NCBI GenBank assembly: GCA_027924585.1
Contig: BSBM01000636.1
Location: 4,356,001 to 4,420,000, forward strand
Direction of reading: 5' to 3'
Length of the DNA stretch: 64,000 nucleotides
DNA from: Larix kaempferi
Lineage: Eukaryota > Streptophyta > Pinopsida > Pinales > Pinaceae
Position 1 is the stretch's first letter; each line of letters opens with the position of its first letter. The notes under the pieces were generated by a model that was not told the DNA's origin, did no database searches, and worked only from the letters and a program-made list of their open reading frames with translations. The position numbers and the translations under genes were made by a program. Positions 1 through 11,073 of this stretch are shown here, piece by piece.

Positions 1-612
1 GTTTAATGCACAGCGGAACTTACTTTCCATCTTCAAAGGTCGCGGACAGCTTCTGGTCTTGACTTGAGTTGTTGGCTCTCGAATCCTTCCAAGAACTTGC
101 AATCCTTTTCTCTGGAGAGTATCCTGTCTTCAATGGAGCAGACAATTTTTCTAGATGATTGCAAGCCTTGGAGAATCAGCCCTTTATAGCAGTGCCAAAG
201 AAAAAGATTCTAATCCTAGGGCTGCTGAAATTTAGCTAATACTTGGGAAACAAGTCTCAAAAGAAATCTGGAGTTTCCGATTTTATAAAAACTTCAAATC
301 GGGAAACTTCAGAAAAAACTGAAATAAATCAGAATAAATTCTGATTTCCTTATTTAGCTCAATTTATTACTGCTATTATTTTAATCAACTATAATCGGTC
401 CATTAACAATTATAATTGATTAACATTATTCTATATGTATTTGTATCCAAATCCTTATTTAAATACGTATAATGCCATGATTTAATTAATCACATTGTTT
501 GGCATGTTTTAATCATTACATAAATGTAATCTTTCGACAGTATTTGATATCATAATCATAATGCACGTATGTCCAACTTAATTATTGTAATTAGACGTCT
601 CTAAATCCAACA
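1..612 (-). repeat. 3' LTR of copia-1, cut by window start
   Basis: Matches 7739-8350 base for base except about 5 substitutions. Its inner edge is CCAACA at 607-612, the complement of the TGTTGG start seen on the minus strand. About 91 bp of the LTR are missing to the left if it equals the 703-bp copy. Confidence 0.95.
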
Positions 613-622
613 ATCTCCCACA
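613..622 (-). other. Polypurine tract of copia-1
   Basis: On the minus strand TGTGGGAGAT lies directly before the TGTTGG start of the 3' LTR. This is the expected place and composition for the plus-strand primer in copia elements. The bases between it and the ORF (623-1049) are AT-rich untranslated sequence. Confidence 0.85.
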
Positions 623-1049
623 TGGACAAGTGCAACCTTTTGATTATATATCCTTAACTTTATTGCATGCAACTTTTCTGTCTTTCTTATCGTATTTCTT
701 AAACAATTCCGTCCATCATTATGCTAACAAAGGACTTAAGCAGCACTTGTCACATTTATTCGCAACTAAACCGACATAAATCACGCTGCCAACATAACTG
801 AATGACATGAATCTGATTTGGACATATAGTTTAGAAATTACACGCAAGTGTGATTATACGTGCCTATTTCTAATTGAGTCACCTTTACTTTACTGTATGA
901 GGTCAAAAATTAAACTTTAAAGAAAGAAATAATGAAACCGAAACTGAATGCAACTTGTATATATCATCAAAATTGTTTACAATTGCATTACATAGAACAT
1001 CAAAAACAAAACTTAAAACATATTCAGACTCCCACATTTTCTAACTATC

Positions 1050-4000
1050 CTAAATAGATATTACACCCATACGGGCAACATGTTCGTGAAACTTCTTGGG
1101 TGGTAATCCTTTAGTAAGAGGATCAGCAATCATGGAGTCTGTACCTATGTGTTCTATACATAATTCATTATTCTGCACTCTCTCTTTTACAACCAAAAAC
1201 TTAATATCGATGTACTTTGACTTTGACGAACTTCGGTTGTTTGTTGCGTATAACACTGCTGAATTGTTGTCACATAATAATTTGAGTGGTTTCTGAATAG
1301 AATCCACAATTTTCAGACTTGTGACGAAGTTCTTCAGCCATACGCCATGATTAGATGCTTCATAGCATGCAACAAATTCAGCTGCCATAGTGGAGGAGGC
1401 TACCAATGACTGCTTAGCGCTCTTCCATGACACGGCACTGCCTGCCATCATAAAGATGTATCCTGATGTTGACTTCATGCTGTCGACACATCCTCCAAAA
1501 TCAGAATCAGTATATCCAATGACCTCGAGCTGTTCCGATCTCCGATACGTGAGCATATAGTCCCTTGTTCTCTTTAGGTATCTCAACACTCGCTTGGCTG
1601 CCTTCCAGTGTTCCATACCTGGGTTACTCAAATATCTCCCTAGCATTCCAGTGATGAGCGCAATATCCGGACGCGTGCATACTTGTGCATACATGATGCT
1701 ACCCACGGCTGAGGCATAGGGAATATCTTTCATGATGTTTTTATCTAAGTCAGTTTGGGGACATTGTTTTAGACTAAACTTATCTCCTTTTGATACAGGG
1801 GTATCTCCTGGTTTGCTGTTTTCCATGCCAAATCTTGCTAGAATCCTATCGATATAGTTCCTTTGGGATAACCTTAGAATACCTTGAGATCTATCTCTAA
1901 GTATTTCAATCCCTAGAACAAATGATGCATCACCAAGATCTTTCATTTCAAAGTTCTTAAATAAAAAATTCTTAGTTTGATGCAACATGTCCTTATCGTT
2001 ACTGGCAAGCAATATGTCATCTACATATAAAACCAAGAAAATAAATTTACTCCCACGGAACTTAAGGTATATGCATTCGTCTACTATGTTAGACTCAAAA
2101 CCAAATGAGCTAACAATTTTGTGAAATTTTTGATACCATTGTCGAGATGCTTGTTTTAGCCCATAGATAGATTTCTTAAGTCTGCAAACCATAGACCCTG
2201 CATCACCTGATACAAAGTTCTCTGGCTGCTTCATATAGATCGTTTCATCAATGTCACCATTGAGAAACGCCGTCTTTACATCCATCTGATGAAGTTCTAA
2301 ATCATAATGTGCTACAAGTGCCAATATAATCCTTAAAGAGTCTTTCGATGAAACTAGAGAGAAAGTCTCTTTATAATCAATGCCTTCTTTCTGTGTGAAA
2401 CCTTTCGCAACAAGACGTGCCTTGTATTTTTCAACATTGCCTTTAGAATCCCGCTTAGTCTTAAATATCCATTTGCAACCAACGGGTTTCTTGTCTTTAG
2501 GCAACGGAATGATATCCCAAACGTCATTGTCATACATAGATTTCATCTCTTCATTCATGGCATTAATCCACATTTGAGAGTTAGAGCTTTCCACAGCTTG
2601 TTTGATATTAACAGGATCATTTTCAAACATGCCAATGTCAAACTCATGTTCTTGAAGATATGCATAATCCTTAGATTGTGTAGATCTTTTCTCTCTAGTA
2701 GATCTCCTAATTGGTACAGGTACTAGATTTTCTTGAGGTTCATTTACAACTTGATCTTCAACAGGAGGAGGAACATCATTATCAATTTCTGAATCTCCCA
2801 CAGGCCCTAGGCCATCAACATTTGTCATGTCAATGTCAGGGTTTGGGTTGGGTTCAGGTCCATTTGTGTTCTCTATTCCATGTTGAGTTTCTAACTGAGT
2901 TATTTGTGATGATGAAGTTTGCATATTGTCAGAAGATGTATTTCTAAACGCAATCGGAATTTGAACAAAACCAGGACTTTGGTCCATAGTCTCATTTCTA
3001 AACGCAATCGGAATTTGAACAAAACCAGGACTTTGGTCCATAGTCTCATTCGCATTCGTCTCTTCTTCTTCAAAAATACTATCTTTTGTCATATCTCCCC
3101 CCACAAACTCATTATCCTCAAAAAATTTCGCACTTCCTGACTCGAAAACTATATGTTCTGTTGGATTATAGAATTTGTATCCCCTAGATCGTTCAGAATA
3201 GCCTATAAAGTAACAACTAATGGTCCTTTCGTCCAGTTTCTTTTCATTTGGCTTATAAGGCCTAGCTTCACATGGACATCCCCAAACTCTCAAATGATTC
3301 AAGCTAGGCTTGCGCCCAACCCATAACTCGTAAGGGGTCTTGTTAGCTGCTTTAGTAGGCACTCTATTAAGTATGTATGCTGCAGTCTTTAAGGCTTCTC
3401 CCCACAAATTCTCAGGTAGAGTTGTACGAGCAATCATACTTCTCACCATGTCTTTAAGGGTGCGATTTCGCCGTTCAGCAACACCATTCATTGCAGGCGA
3501 ACCCAGCAACGTATACTGAGGCACAATTCCGCATTCCTCTAAGTATTTTGCAAAGGGACCTTGACGTTGTTCTCCTGATCCATCATAACGACCGTAGTAT
3601 TCACCACCACGATCAGAACGAATGGACTTTATACGTTTGTTAAGTTGTAACTCAACTTCCGTTTTGAACTTTATGAACACGTCTAATGCTTCCGCCTTTT
3701 CTTTTATTAAGTAAATATGACCATATCTTGAATAATCATCTATGAATGTGATAAAGTAACTGTGACCATTTCTTGTAGCTTTTGAAAAAGGACCACAGAT
3801 ATCCGTATGAATCAATTCTAAGACATCATTACATCTTTTTGTATCATACTTACGTTTATTAGTTTGTTTTCCCTTTATACAATTCACACAATCACTTAAG
3901 TTTGTAAAATCTAAAGGTTGGAGAATATCATTAGACACTAGACGTTCTATCCTTTTCATAGAGATATGTCCTAATCGCTTGTGCCATAATGTTGGAGATT

Positions 4001-5273
4001 TCTCGCAAGTTAATTTACGTTTTCTATTATCTACATGCAGTGCCTCTGAATGTGAAGTGTCTATATCTAGAAAATAAAGATTATCATAAGAAGACAGGAT
4101 ACCAGAAGCAAGAAGCTTAGAATTTTGACACAAACTGAATTTTCCATTACCAAATGAACATACATAACCATTTTTGTCCAAATAAGATATAGAAATTAGG
4201 TTCCTTCTGAAAGATGGAACCACCAAAGCATTAAAACTTAAATAAAATCCTGTCTTACATAATAATCTAAATTTTCCTATGCTTTTCACTTCTACTTTGT
4301 TGCCATTTCCTACGTAAACGTAGCGCTCCGCCTCATTTGGCTTGCGATGGCTTAGGCAACCCTGCATCGACATACTGATGTTAGTCGTTGCACCTGAATC
4401 TATCCACCAAGTATATCTAGATACAAAACTTAAATTAACTTCAGAACAAACTAAAGCAAGAGACATACCTTTCTTTGCCAACCATGCATGATAGTTAGTG
4501 CAGAATTTCTTTGTATGTCCTGACGCTTTGCAGAAAAAACAGTTCCTTTCTTCTGCTTTCGCAGAAGTATCTTCCTTCTTGCTTTTCTGCGCGGCATTGT
4601 TTGCAGCTACCTTGGCAACAAACTTGCGCTTCTTGCCTTTACCCTTATGATTAGATGTTACTACATGAGCACTTTCCCCCTTAGTCATTTTCTGTCTCTC
4701 TTCCTCCTGCACCAACTGAGCCTCAAACTCAGGTAGTGTCCACGTCCCTTTTTGACAATTATAAGTCATCTTGAATTGACTAAAGTTGGACGGGAGAGAC
4801 AGAAAAATGAACTCAATGAGAACTTCATCAGAGATGTCATAATTATGCCCTTTCAAGGCACGTTGCAGTCTTGTCATCTCAATAACATGCTCTCTAACCC
4901 CTTCTTTTCCCTTGTATTTTATTGTTGCCAACTTCACAAAGAGTGTACTAACTTCAGTCTTTTTACTCTTTGTGAATTTCTCTTCAAGGGCCTTAAGGTA
5001 TTTAATAGCGCCGGTCTCTGTATCAGGTATTATGCCCCGAAAAGTCTCATGGATCGTTTGCTTCATCACCATTATGCACATGCGATTTGAATGCTCCCAT
5101 CTATCAATATCAGCCTTCTCTTGGGGAGTTTCTTCACCCTCTTTATTGGGCTTGGGGCGATCAAATCTCAGTGCAGTGTCCAATTGCATGATCCCTAAGA
5201 CTAATTTCAGCTTTTCTTCCCACTGTTTGAAATTGTTCCCCATGAGGGGCTTAATTTGACTTAGATTTGACAT
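1050..5273 (-). CDS. Copia Gag-Pol polyprotein, intact 1407 aa
   Basis: One uninterrupted frame encodes the structural and enzymatic proteins of a Ty1/copia element. Order: UBN2-type Gag (about residues 60-190), a zinc knuckle CX2CX4HX4C (C245-C258), aspartic protease (DSGA, D292), GAG-pre-integrase zinc site ([10 protein letters not shown] then CVNC), integrase core ([23 protein letters not shown]), reverse transcriptase (YVDD), and RNase H (YTDSDFGG). All listed catalytic motifs are present. Length suits a full copia polyprotein (about 1300-1500 aa). The start at 5273 is the first ATG before the Gag-like segment. The frame has an 18-residue perfect duplication in the linker between integrase and RT. 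Low LTR divergence and the open frame suggest a competent or recently competent element; expression is not shown. Confidence 0.96.
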   Translation of the reverse strand: MSNLSQIKPLMGNNFKQWEEKLKLVLGIMQLDTALRFDRPKPNKEGEETPQEKADIDRWEHSNRMCIMVMKQTIHETFRGIIPDTETGAIKYLKALEEKFTKSKKTEVSTLFVKLATIKYKGKEGVREHVIEMTRLQRALKGHNYDISDEVLIEFIFLSLPSNFSQFKMTYNCQKGTWTLPEFEAQLVQEEERQKMTKGESAHVVTSNHKGKGKKRKFVAKVAANNAAQKSKKEDTSAKAEERNCFFCKASGHTKKFCTNYHAWLAKKGMSLALVCSEVNLSFVSRYTWWIDSGATTNISMSMQGCLSHRKPNEAERYVYVGNGNKVEVKSIGKFRLLCKTGFYLSFNALVVPSFRRNLISISYLDKNGYVCSFGNGKFSLCQNSKLLASGILSSYDNLYFLDIDTSHSEALHVDNRKRKLTCEKSPTLWHKRLGHISMKRIERLVSNDILQPLDFTNLSDCVNCIKGKQTNKRKYDTKRCNDVLELIHTDICGPFSKATRNGHSYFITFIDDYSRYGHIYLIKEKAEALDVFIKFKTEVELQLNKRIKSIRSDRGGEYYGRYDGSGEQRQGPFAKYLEECGIVPQYTLLGSPAMNGVAERRNRTLKDMVRSMIARTTLPENLWGEALKTAAYILNRVPTKAANKTPYELWVGRKPSLNHLRVWGCPCEARPYKPNEKKLDERTISCYFIGYSERSRGYKFYNPTEHIVFESGSAKFFEDNEFVGGDMTKDSIFEEEETNANETMDQSPGFVQIPIAFRNETMDQSPGFVQIPIAFRNTSSDNMQTSSSQITQLETQHGIENTNGPEPNPNPDIDMTNVDGLGPVGDSEIDNDVPPPVEDQVVNEPQENLVPVPIRRSTREKRSTQSKDYAYLQEHEFDIGMFENDPVNIKQAVESSNSQMWINAMNEEMKSMYDNDVWDIIPLPKDKKPVGCKWIFKTKRDSKGNVEKYKARLVAKGFTQKEGIDYKETFSLVSSKDSLRIILALVAHYDLELHQMDVKTAFLNGDIDETIYMKQPENFVSGDAGSMVCRLKKSIYGLKQASRQWYQKFHKIVSSFGFESNIVDECIYLKFRGSKFIFLVLYVDDILLASNDKDMLHQTKNFLFKNFEMKDLGDASFVLGIEILRDRSQGILRLSQRNYIDRILARFGMENSKPGDTPVSKGDKFSLKQCPQTDLDKNIMKDIPYASAVGSIMYAQVCTRPDIALITGMLGRYLSNPGMEHWKAAKRVLRYLKRTRDYMLTYRRSEQLEVIGYTDSDFGGCVDSMKSTSGYIFMMAGSAVSWKSAKQSLVASSTMAAEFVACYEASNHGVWLKNFVTSLKIVDSIQKPLKLLCDNNSAVLYATNNRSSSKSKYIDIKFLVVKERVQNNELCIEHIGTDSMIADPLTKGLPPKKFHEHVARMGVISI
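2941..3048 (-). repeat. 54-bp perfect tandem duplication inside copia-1 pol
   Basis: Positions 2941-2994 and 2995-3048 are identical by eye. The unit is a multiple of three, so it duplicates 18 residues ([18 protein letters not shown]) without breaking the frame. It sits in the poorly conserved linker between integrase and reverse transcriptase. Confidence 0.95.
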
Positions 5274-7633
5274 TATGTTTAGATCTGAAAATTGAAGAAC
5301 ACAAAAAAGAAAAAAAATTAGATATTAAGCATCACGATTTGATCTTTAATCATAATTCTAAAATCTATCTAAAGGCCTAAATTAAATTATGTGCTCCATT
5401 GAATCTTTTAGCCAAAACACCACTCAATAATGAAAAACACCTTTGGGCGCAATCATTACCTTATTGTCTTTTCCGCCTTTGGGCCAGATTGACATATCCA
5501 TTTGCTAACTACCAGGCCAGTCAAGTGGGGAAGGCAGGTCACTAACGGACCTGGTGCACCAAGCCCCAAATGTTTTTCTAGATATTGCCAGCATATGTGT
5601 GTTGCAACTTATTTGTTATACATCACCCTTATGCACCAAACAACTTAGCAGGTGCCAATCCTCCTTTGGGAAAGCTAACACCCACGTCCATTGAGCTTGT
5701 CATGAGTCATCCTTGCAATCGTCTTACACAGAGCGGTTCGTTTTGCGAACATCAATGCTTGACTCATGCGAAAACAACACATGTATAAAACGCCTTTAGT
5801 TAGATTCCAAAATTATACCTAAAACCATCACCCTTATTTGTTAACTTAACAGTTGAAAAACCAAAGTATTAAAATCTTTTTCTGGCCATACAAGAATTAC
5901 CAAAACGTTTTTAATCTTCCCAAGGAAAAATACAGAGTACTAAAAAAAAACATTTTCCAGCCAACATATAGATGCTAAATGCATTCACTCCAACAAATGA
6001 GCAATTTTCCATTCGTTTTATTTTTCACATGAGAAATAAACAACATAACATATTCAGCAGAAAATAAGAAGCAGATGAATATTATCAATCAGAGATGTTA
6101 CATATAATTTGGTTCGTAATCTATGATAAAAAAGCATGCAGTCTGTAACTTGTAGTGGATATTTTTGGTTTGATAATAAAATACTCATTCTGAGCAATCT
6201 GTGCATTCTTCTCTGCATAATCTCAGTATTTTTCAAATGAGAAATAGACAGAAAAGAATATTCAGCAGAAATAAGAGAAGTTATATCATCACCACTGCTC
6301 TTTAAACGTATTTCTTCTTCTGTCATACAGAGTTTCCAAGGGTGTTATCATTCAAACTCAAATAATAATGAAATATTATTTTTCCAAACACCATTCAGTT
6401 TCGAAATAGATGCACAGAAAATATCATGCTTAATGCAAGGATACAGCGTGAGGTTCAAGGGCATAGGATCACCACAGAGTTCTGGGTTAACAGGTAAGAA
6501 CAGGGCACGATCTACGTATTTTAAGATTCAGGGTTTAAATAACATTATAGCGAATGGAAATGTTTAGAACCATGTCGATCTGCATAGTTAAGTTCCGTCC
6601 TGAGACTGGAGATGAAGGCGGAACTACATACATAACTGAGTACTGTAATATAATACAGACCCGATCAGTCAAGTTCCATACCGGGGTTAAAATCGAAATC
6701 AAAACTGGATAGGCAGGACTGAGTACGGTAAGCCCAAGACGAACTGTCTTTACACAGAGGCAGATCGCAGCAGATTTCAGTTCGCAGAGGCAGATCGCGT
6801 GAGGGTTCGTGAGGCTGATTTCATTCCAAGCACAAGAATTAAATCTGCGTTTTATCTCTCAGGAAATATAGATCGACGGCAGTACTAGACTCTGGAGATA
6901 AAAACGGGCTTCAAAATTATAAATATTTCTCTGAATAAGAACTAAGACGCCCGTCAATAACTGGGATTAGATACAGAGGTTCTGTGATTTGTTAGCGGGA
7001 CTGGCTGAAGAACAATAACCCAAGACACCAGAGCATCACCAGTGCTCAGCGAGTTGGGTGCAGCAGATGTCCACAGGGCGGCCTCTATTCCATCATACAT
7101 CAATCAAAGTCTCTGCAAGAAATCCTAATAACCCAAACCAGAAATTATACAAGCAAAAGATTTTAATAGCACCTAAGGTATCACTGACCCGTTTTTGAAA
7201 CGATAGTAGACATCGATACAGAGTGCTGCCAGAAATTAGAAAAGACCATTTCAGGCTGAAGGAGTGTAGTAAAGACGGCTAACTGCTTTAAAGGGCCCGC
7301 TCTCCAATTCATGAGACCCACAAAGTGGAAGTTTCAGTACCAAGACAGCTTGTAAATCAGGCAGAACGTAGATCGATTACAGTTTAGGAGAAAAGATGCA
7401 GAGATTCAGTATGTTTAAACTTCAATGGCATTTAGTCAAGGATCTGAAATGCCTTCCAATTTTCTGAATTAAAGACCGAGACTATCAAGAAGTTGATATA
7501 GATTTATACTATGAATTCTGAGAAAACGCTCTGTACAATCATAATATAAATTCTGGGAAAAACATTCATTCATTTCTGAATTAATAATGAGATTTAACAA
7601 GAGGCTCACAAGCAGCAATTCTTACATAAGGGA
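5274..7633 (-). other. Unusually long copia-1 leader between primer site and gag
   Basis: About 2.36 kb separates the primer-binding site from the Gag ATG, whereas most copia elements have roughly a hundred to a few hundred bases there. I find no ORF with recognisable domains on either strand; the small frames at 5585-5788 (+) and 6054-6326 (-) resemble nothing I know. The stretch could be a long untranslated leader, contain an intron, or hold captured sequence. It is bounded by the element's own parts, so it belongs to the inserted copy. Confidence 0.75.
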
Positions 7634-7646
7634 GGCTCTGATACCA
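7634..7646 (-). other. Primer-binding site, initiator tRNA-Met type
   Basis: On the minus strand TGGTATCAGAGCC starts one base inside the 5' LTR. TGGTATCAGAGC is the usual complement of the 3' end of plant initiator tRNA-Met in copia elements. Confidence 0.93.
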
Positions 7647-7647
7647 A

Positions 7648-8350
7648 TGTTGGGTTTTACTAAATGCTTTAAACCCTAACCAAGATCTACTCCTATGCAA
7701 GAAATTAAACTTAATGCACAGCGGAACTTAGAAATTAAGTTTAATGCACAGCGGAACTTACTTTCCATCTTCAAAGGTCGCGGACAGCTTCTGGTCTTGA
7801 CTTGAGTTGTTGGCTCTCGAATCCTTCCAAGAACTTGCAATCCTTTTCTCTGGAGAGTATCCTGTCTTCAATGGAGCAGACAATTTTTCTAGATGATTGC
7901 AAGCCTTGGAGACTCAGCCCTTTATAGCAGTGCCAAAGAAAAAGATTCTAATCCTAGGGCTGCTGAAATTTAGCTAATACTTGGGAAACAAGTCTCAAAA
8001 GAAATTTGGAGTTTCTGATTTTATAAAAACTTCAAATCGGGAAACTTCAGAAAAAACTGAAATAAATCAGAATAAATTCTGATTTCCTTATTTAGCTCAA
8101 TTTATTACTGCTATTATTTTAATCAACTATAATCGGTCCATTAACAATTATAATTGATTAACATTATTCTATATGTATTTGTATCCAAATCCTTATTTAA
8201 ATACGTATAATGCCATGACTTAATTAATCACATTGTTTGGCATGTTTTAATCATTACATAAATGTAATCTTTCGACACTATTTGATATCATAATCATAAT
8301 GCACGTATGTCCAACTTAATTATTGTAATTAGACGTCTCTAAATCCAACA
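7648..8350 (-). repeat. 5' LTR of copia-1, 703 bp
   Basis: Bounded by TGTTGG and CCAACA. Near its inner end a segment containing TTAATGCACAGCGGAACTTA is repeated (about 7710-7730 and 7741-7760), a local duplication of roughly 30 bp; whether the other LTR has it cannot be seen. The LTR should carry the element's promoter and polyadenylation signals. Confidence 0.94.
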
Positions 8351-8552
8351 CAAGATTCATATCATAATGTGTTCAGTTCAAGTTGTAAGAACATAATACA
8401 ATGGTGATTGTGAAAGAATGTTACTAGTCACATGATTTTGGAAACCAGAGCCATGATATGTTAGTTATTTTGTACTTGGAAAAAGGACAATTCCCTGCAG
8501 CCATTAGAAAGAATAGTATTCAATTGAACTGGAAAATCAGAAACAGTCTTAC

Positions 8553-9240
8553 AGATCCCAAAGGTAAGTCAGGTTAGCCAGTTCTGCCGGAATTTCTCCC
8601 TTTATGTCAATTGCATAGGCTTTCCTGCAAGCAAGAAGGAGGCTAAAGGGTTAGGATACTTGAATTTTGCAATTATGTTTTGAAAAGAGGCCACTCTGGG
8701 CTTACATCTAAAATCAATAAAGGCCATTTCATGCTCACTGGAAGTGTAAGAGTGCATTGAATCTAATTTAAGAACCTTAAAAAAAATCGAACTGGCAGAT
8801 TGAAGATAAGTTTTTACATTTTTATAATATGGCAAGTGTTTCCGCTGTCGAAGGTGCAATCACACTTGAAGGCAGGATTCATGGATTTATCGGTAATTTG
8901 CGTACTATCTATGGCTCGTCCAGTGCATGGATCTCCAGTAAGGTTCCATGGAGTTTTCCATGTATTTGAATCTATACCGGTACTCCACTTCTTAGCAAGT
9001 GACTTTAAAACAGCAACTGTCACCGGGAAAAGGAAATGAATTGATCAACAAACAAAGTATTGATAAAAACAGAAGACATGAGAATGCTTGCAGCCTGCGG
9101 TATTATTTTGTTCTGTGGTTACCTTCTTTTGGGTCCGTGACGGCTGCTGCCTGAGCTTGCTGAAACGAAGTGACACAACAAGCAATGATAAAATAAGTGC
9201 AGAGAAGCCAAATCGAGGAAGAGATTTGAAGCTTAGACAT
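8553..9240 (-). pseudogene. LRR-VIII receptor-like kinase 5' fragment, copy A
   Basis: Three exons of a plant LRR receptor kinase of the LRR-VIII (malectin-containing) group can be placed. Exon 1 (9240-9123) encodes a signal peptide and ends VTDPKE at a GTAACC donor. Exon 2 (9022-8818) encodes the cysteine-pair N-terminal region with motifs GDPCTGRAIDST, NPAFKCDC and NTCHI. Exon 3 (8624-8553) is exactly 72 nt, the family's standard LRR exon, and encodes GEIPAELANLTYLWDL. The acceptor before exon 2 reads GG instead of AG (copy B has AG), so splicing should fail. No further LRR, malectin or kinase exons are seen before the copia LTR begins at 8350. Family identity is from recognised motifs; loss of function is inferred. 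Confidence 0.8.
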
Positions 9241-9250
9241 GATGATGGCG

Positions 9251-10630
9251 GCCGGGTTTGGTGCTCGCGCCCGCACAGGCAGCTCTGGATAATACAGCAG
9301 GGCGACTTGATTGAGGATATTATAACAAACCCGTTCGTGTTATGCGCTGTTACTTGCAGAATTGACAGAGAGATCGAATTACGGTACGTGCATTATAGTC
9401 AAGTCGTACATTATAGTCAATAGTAATTTTCTTATATCTGGTTGGAATTCCGTCACTTAATAATTTAAAGTTTTGATCAATTTAGAATTCTGATTGATAT
9501 TTGAGAGCATGCATGGAATTTAGTGGTTTAATATTTATTTAAAATTTTAATTAACTTATTTTAATATAATTTCGGTGTGGTTCATTGGTGTTATATTAGG
9601 CTTCATTTGTGTTCCATGTTTGCGGGGTGTGTGGAGTATTAGGGTTATAGTGGTAGCTGGGATTAATCCCTGAACCTCGTGTCACTCCACTACCAACCAA
9701 GTCTCCAATTGCTGATTCCCCTAATACAAAACAAAAACTTTTTTCAATATAAATAATATAAAATTTATTATTTTTTAATCTGATTTGAAAATAACTATCT
9801 AGTTAAAGTGGAGCGCATCTTTTTTTTTCAACTAAAAAGTGAAACACATCTTTTTTTTCTTTCAGCGAAAAATTAAAGCACATCTTTATACAAAACAGAA
9901 AGGTCAACATTAATTTGGAGCAAATTGTTTAGATTTTAATATATTTGGTATATGTCACATTCAATCTGTTGTTATCGATATTTATCAAAATAGGGCCAAG
10001 TCCAGGTTGTCAATATAGTTCAAAAGTTCAATTCAATATCATTATCAATGAATAGATATTTCTATTTTTCAAAAGAAAAAAGTATGGAACTTTTTAAAGT
10101 TTACTTTATCATTCTCATAAATTTTAATATAATAATTATCACACTAAACTTTATTACTTAATTACGATATGTTATATTAATAAATTTTATTTTTTCATAT
10201 TTATTATTAAATTTTAAATTTTTATAAAAACATGTTATATAAAAAAAATAAGTTGCAACATTTAAATGTGGAGTCAATCTTTAAATAAAAACAATTTTTT
10301 TAATGTGTTTGGTTATTCTTATTTATTTTTAAAATACAATCTCCACATTCAACACGTTTAACACAATGTAAAAAATGACCTACTTTCTTTTATTTTCAAT
10401 ATTTTCTATTTAATATTTTGTTGACCTAACAATAATAATATTTGTATTAGCAAAAGTCAAAGTTGTAATACAAAAGTATAGTTCACTGCAACCTTTTAGC
10501 AAAACTTGTCCTTCCACCCAAAAAAACTAAAGACTTGCCTTTCCAAATTCTAACACTAAAAACCTAGCAAGTATATTGCCTTACAAATTGACATAGAAAT
10601 AAAATACCATGACAAAACATGACATAGCTA
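9251..10630. other. AT-rich spacer, no gene seen
   Basis: A short GC-richer stretch (9245-9310) lies just upstream of the receptor-kinase fragment. The rest is AT-rich. Parts at about 9950-10190 are related to 36330-36420 and 39960-40110 in copy B, so this is the single-copy equivalent of the place where copy B carries its tandem array. Confidence 0.6.
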
Positions 10631-10639
10631 AGAAAGAGT

Positions 10640-10797
10640 TGGCCCTATAATGGCATGTCTTACCAAGTCCTTCGGAGTCTCCATAGTCGATTCCATAATG
10701 CGCATTTCCAATTCTAGTTTGTCTAAAGAGTGAGCTTCAACTACATCCACCACCAATTTCAATAAGGAAAGGTGCATGATTCCCATAACCTCTTCCT
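10640..10797 (-). pseudogene. Unrecognised minus-strand reading frame remnant, copy A
   Basis: Reading the minus strand gives a stop-free stretch that includes LVVDVVEAHSLDKLELEM and ends ETPKDLVRHAI. The same frame can be read at 40690-40850, where the differences include conservative changes (EAHSLDKLELEM against GARSLDKLDLEM). I do not recognise a family. It ends where the MITE at 10798 is inserted. It might be an old gene exon or part of a transposon protein; a function is not proposed. Confidence 0.3.
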
Positions 10798-11064
10798 GGA
10801 GTAGTATAAGGGCTAACTAAAACGCCCCCGACTCGCTTGAATCCAGCAGAGCAAGAATAGTTGAAATGATAATTTGGAGTGCTCAAATCGTAATTTCGAC
10901 GATCTGGGTAGTTTTAAAATAGGACATTCAGTCTAGGAGAGGTAGTTACGATTGCTGATATTGCAGAACGGTGGAAATAACAATTTCCAGGAACAAATTT
11001 GGTCGGTTTTGATGAAACTTTCGCGGGAAAAGCGGGGCGTTTTAGTTGTCTTTTATCCTACGCG
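10798..11064. mobile_element. Mutator-like MITE, 267 bp, 9-bp target duplication
   Basis: The element is flanked by perfect 9-bp direct repeats CCTCTTCCT (10789-10797 and 11065-11073). Its ends are imperfect inverted repeats of about 32 bp: the left reads GGAGTAGTATAAGG then AACTAAAACGCCCC, and the right, on the minus strand, CGCGTAGGATAAAAG then AACTAAAACGCCCC. A 9-bp duplication and these ends fit Mutator-like elements. Copy B has a single unfilled site (ATCTTCCT at about 40833-40840). No coding capacity, so it is non-autonomous. Confidence 0.88.
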
Positions 11065-11073
11065 CCTCTTCCT

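Larger units (their letters stand above)
1..8350 (-). mobile_element. Ty1/copia LTR retrotransposon (copia-1), nearly complete
   Basis: An autonomous copia element on the minus strand. Order on that strand: 5' LTR (8350-7648), primer site, a long leader, one Gag-Pol ORF (5273-1050), polypurine tract, 3' LTR (612 to beyond the window start). The parts of the two LTRs that can be compared (1-612 and 7739-8350) have the same length and differ at about 5 sites by my reading, so insertion was recent. The integrase-before-reverse-transcriptase order places it in Ty1/copia. It interrupts the duplicated segment: homology with copy B resumes immediately at 8351. The outer target duplication cannot be tested because the left end lies outside the window. 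Confidence 0.95.

Noticed and set aside
8800-9039. Plus-strand 79-aa ORF, also at 35484-35723
   Set aside because: It is the antisense of the receptor-kinase exon 2, which explains the conservation between the copies.
9640-9710. Possible tRNA-like promoter (TGGTAGTGGAG and GGTTCAGGGATT on the minus strand)
   Set aside because: The two box-like motifs are only about 17 nt apart, too close for a tRNA or SINE promoter, and no target duplication flanks the stretch.
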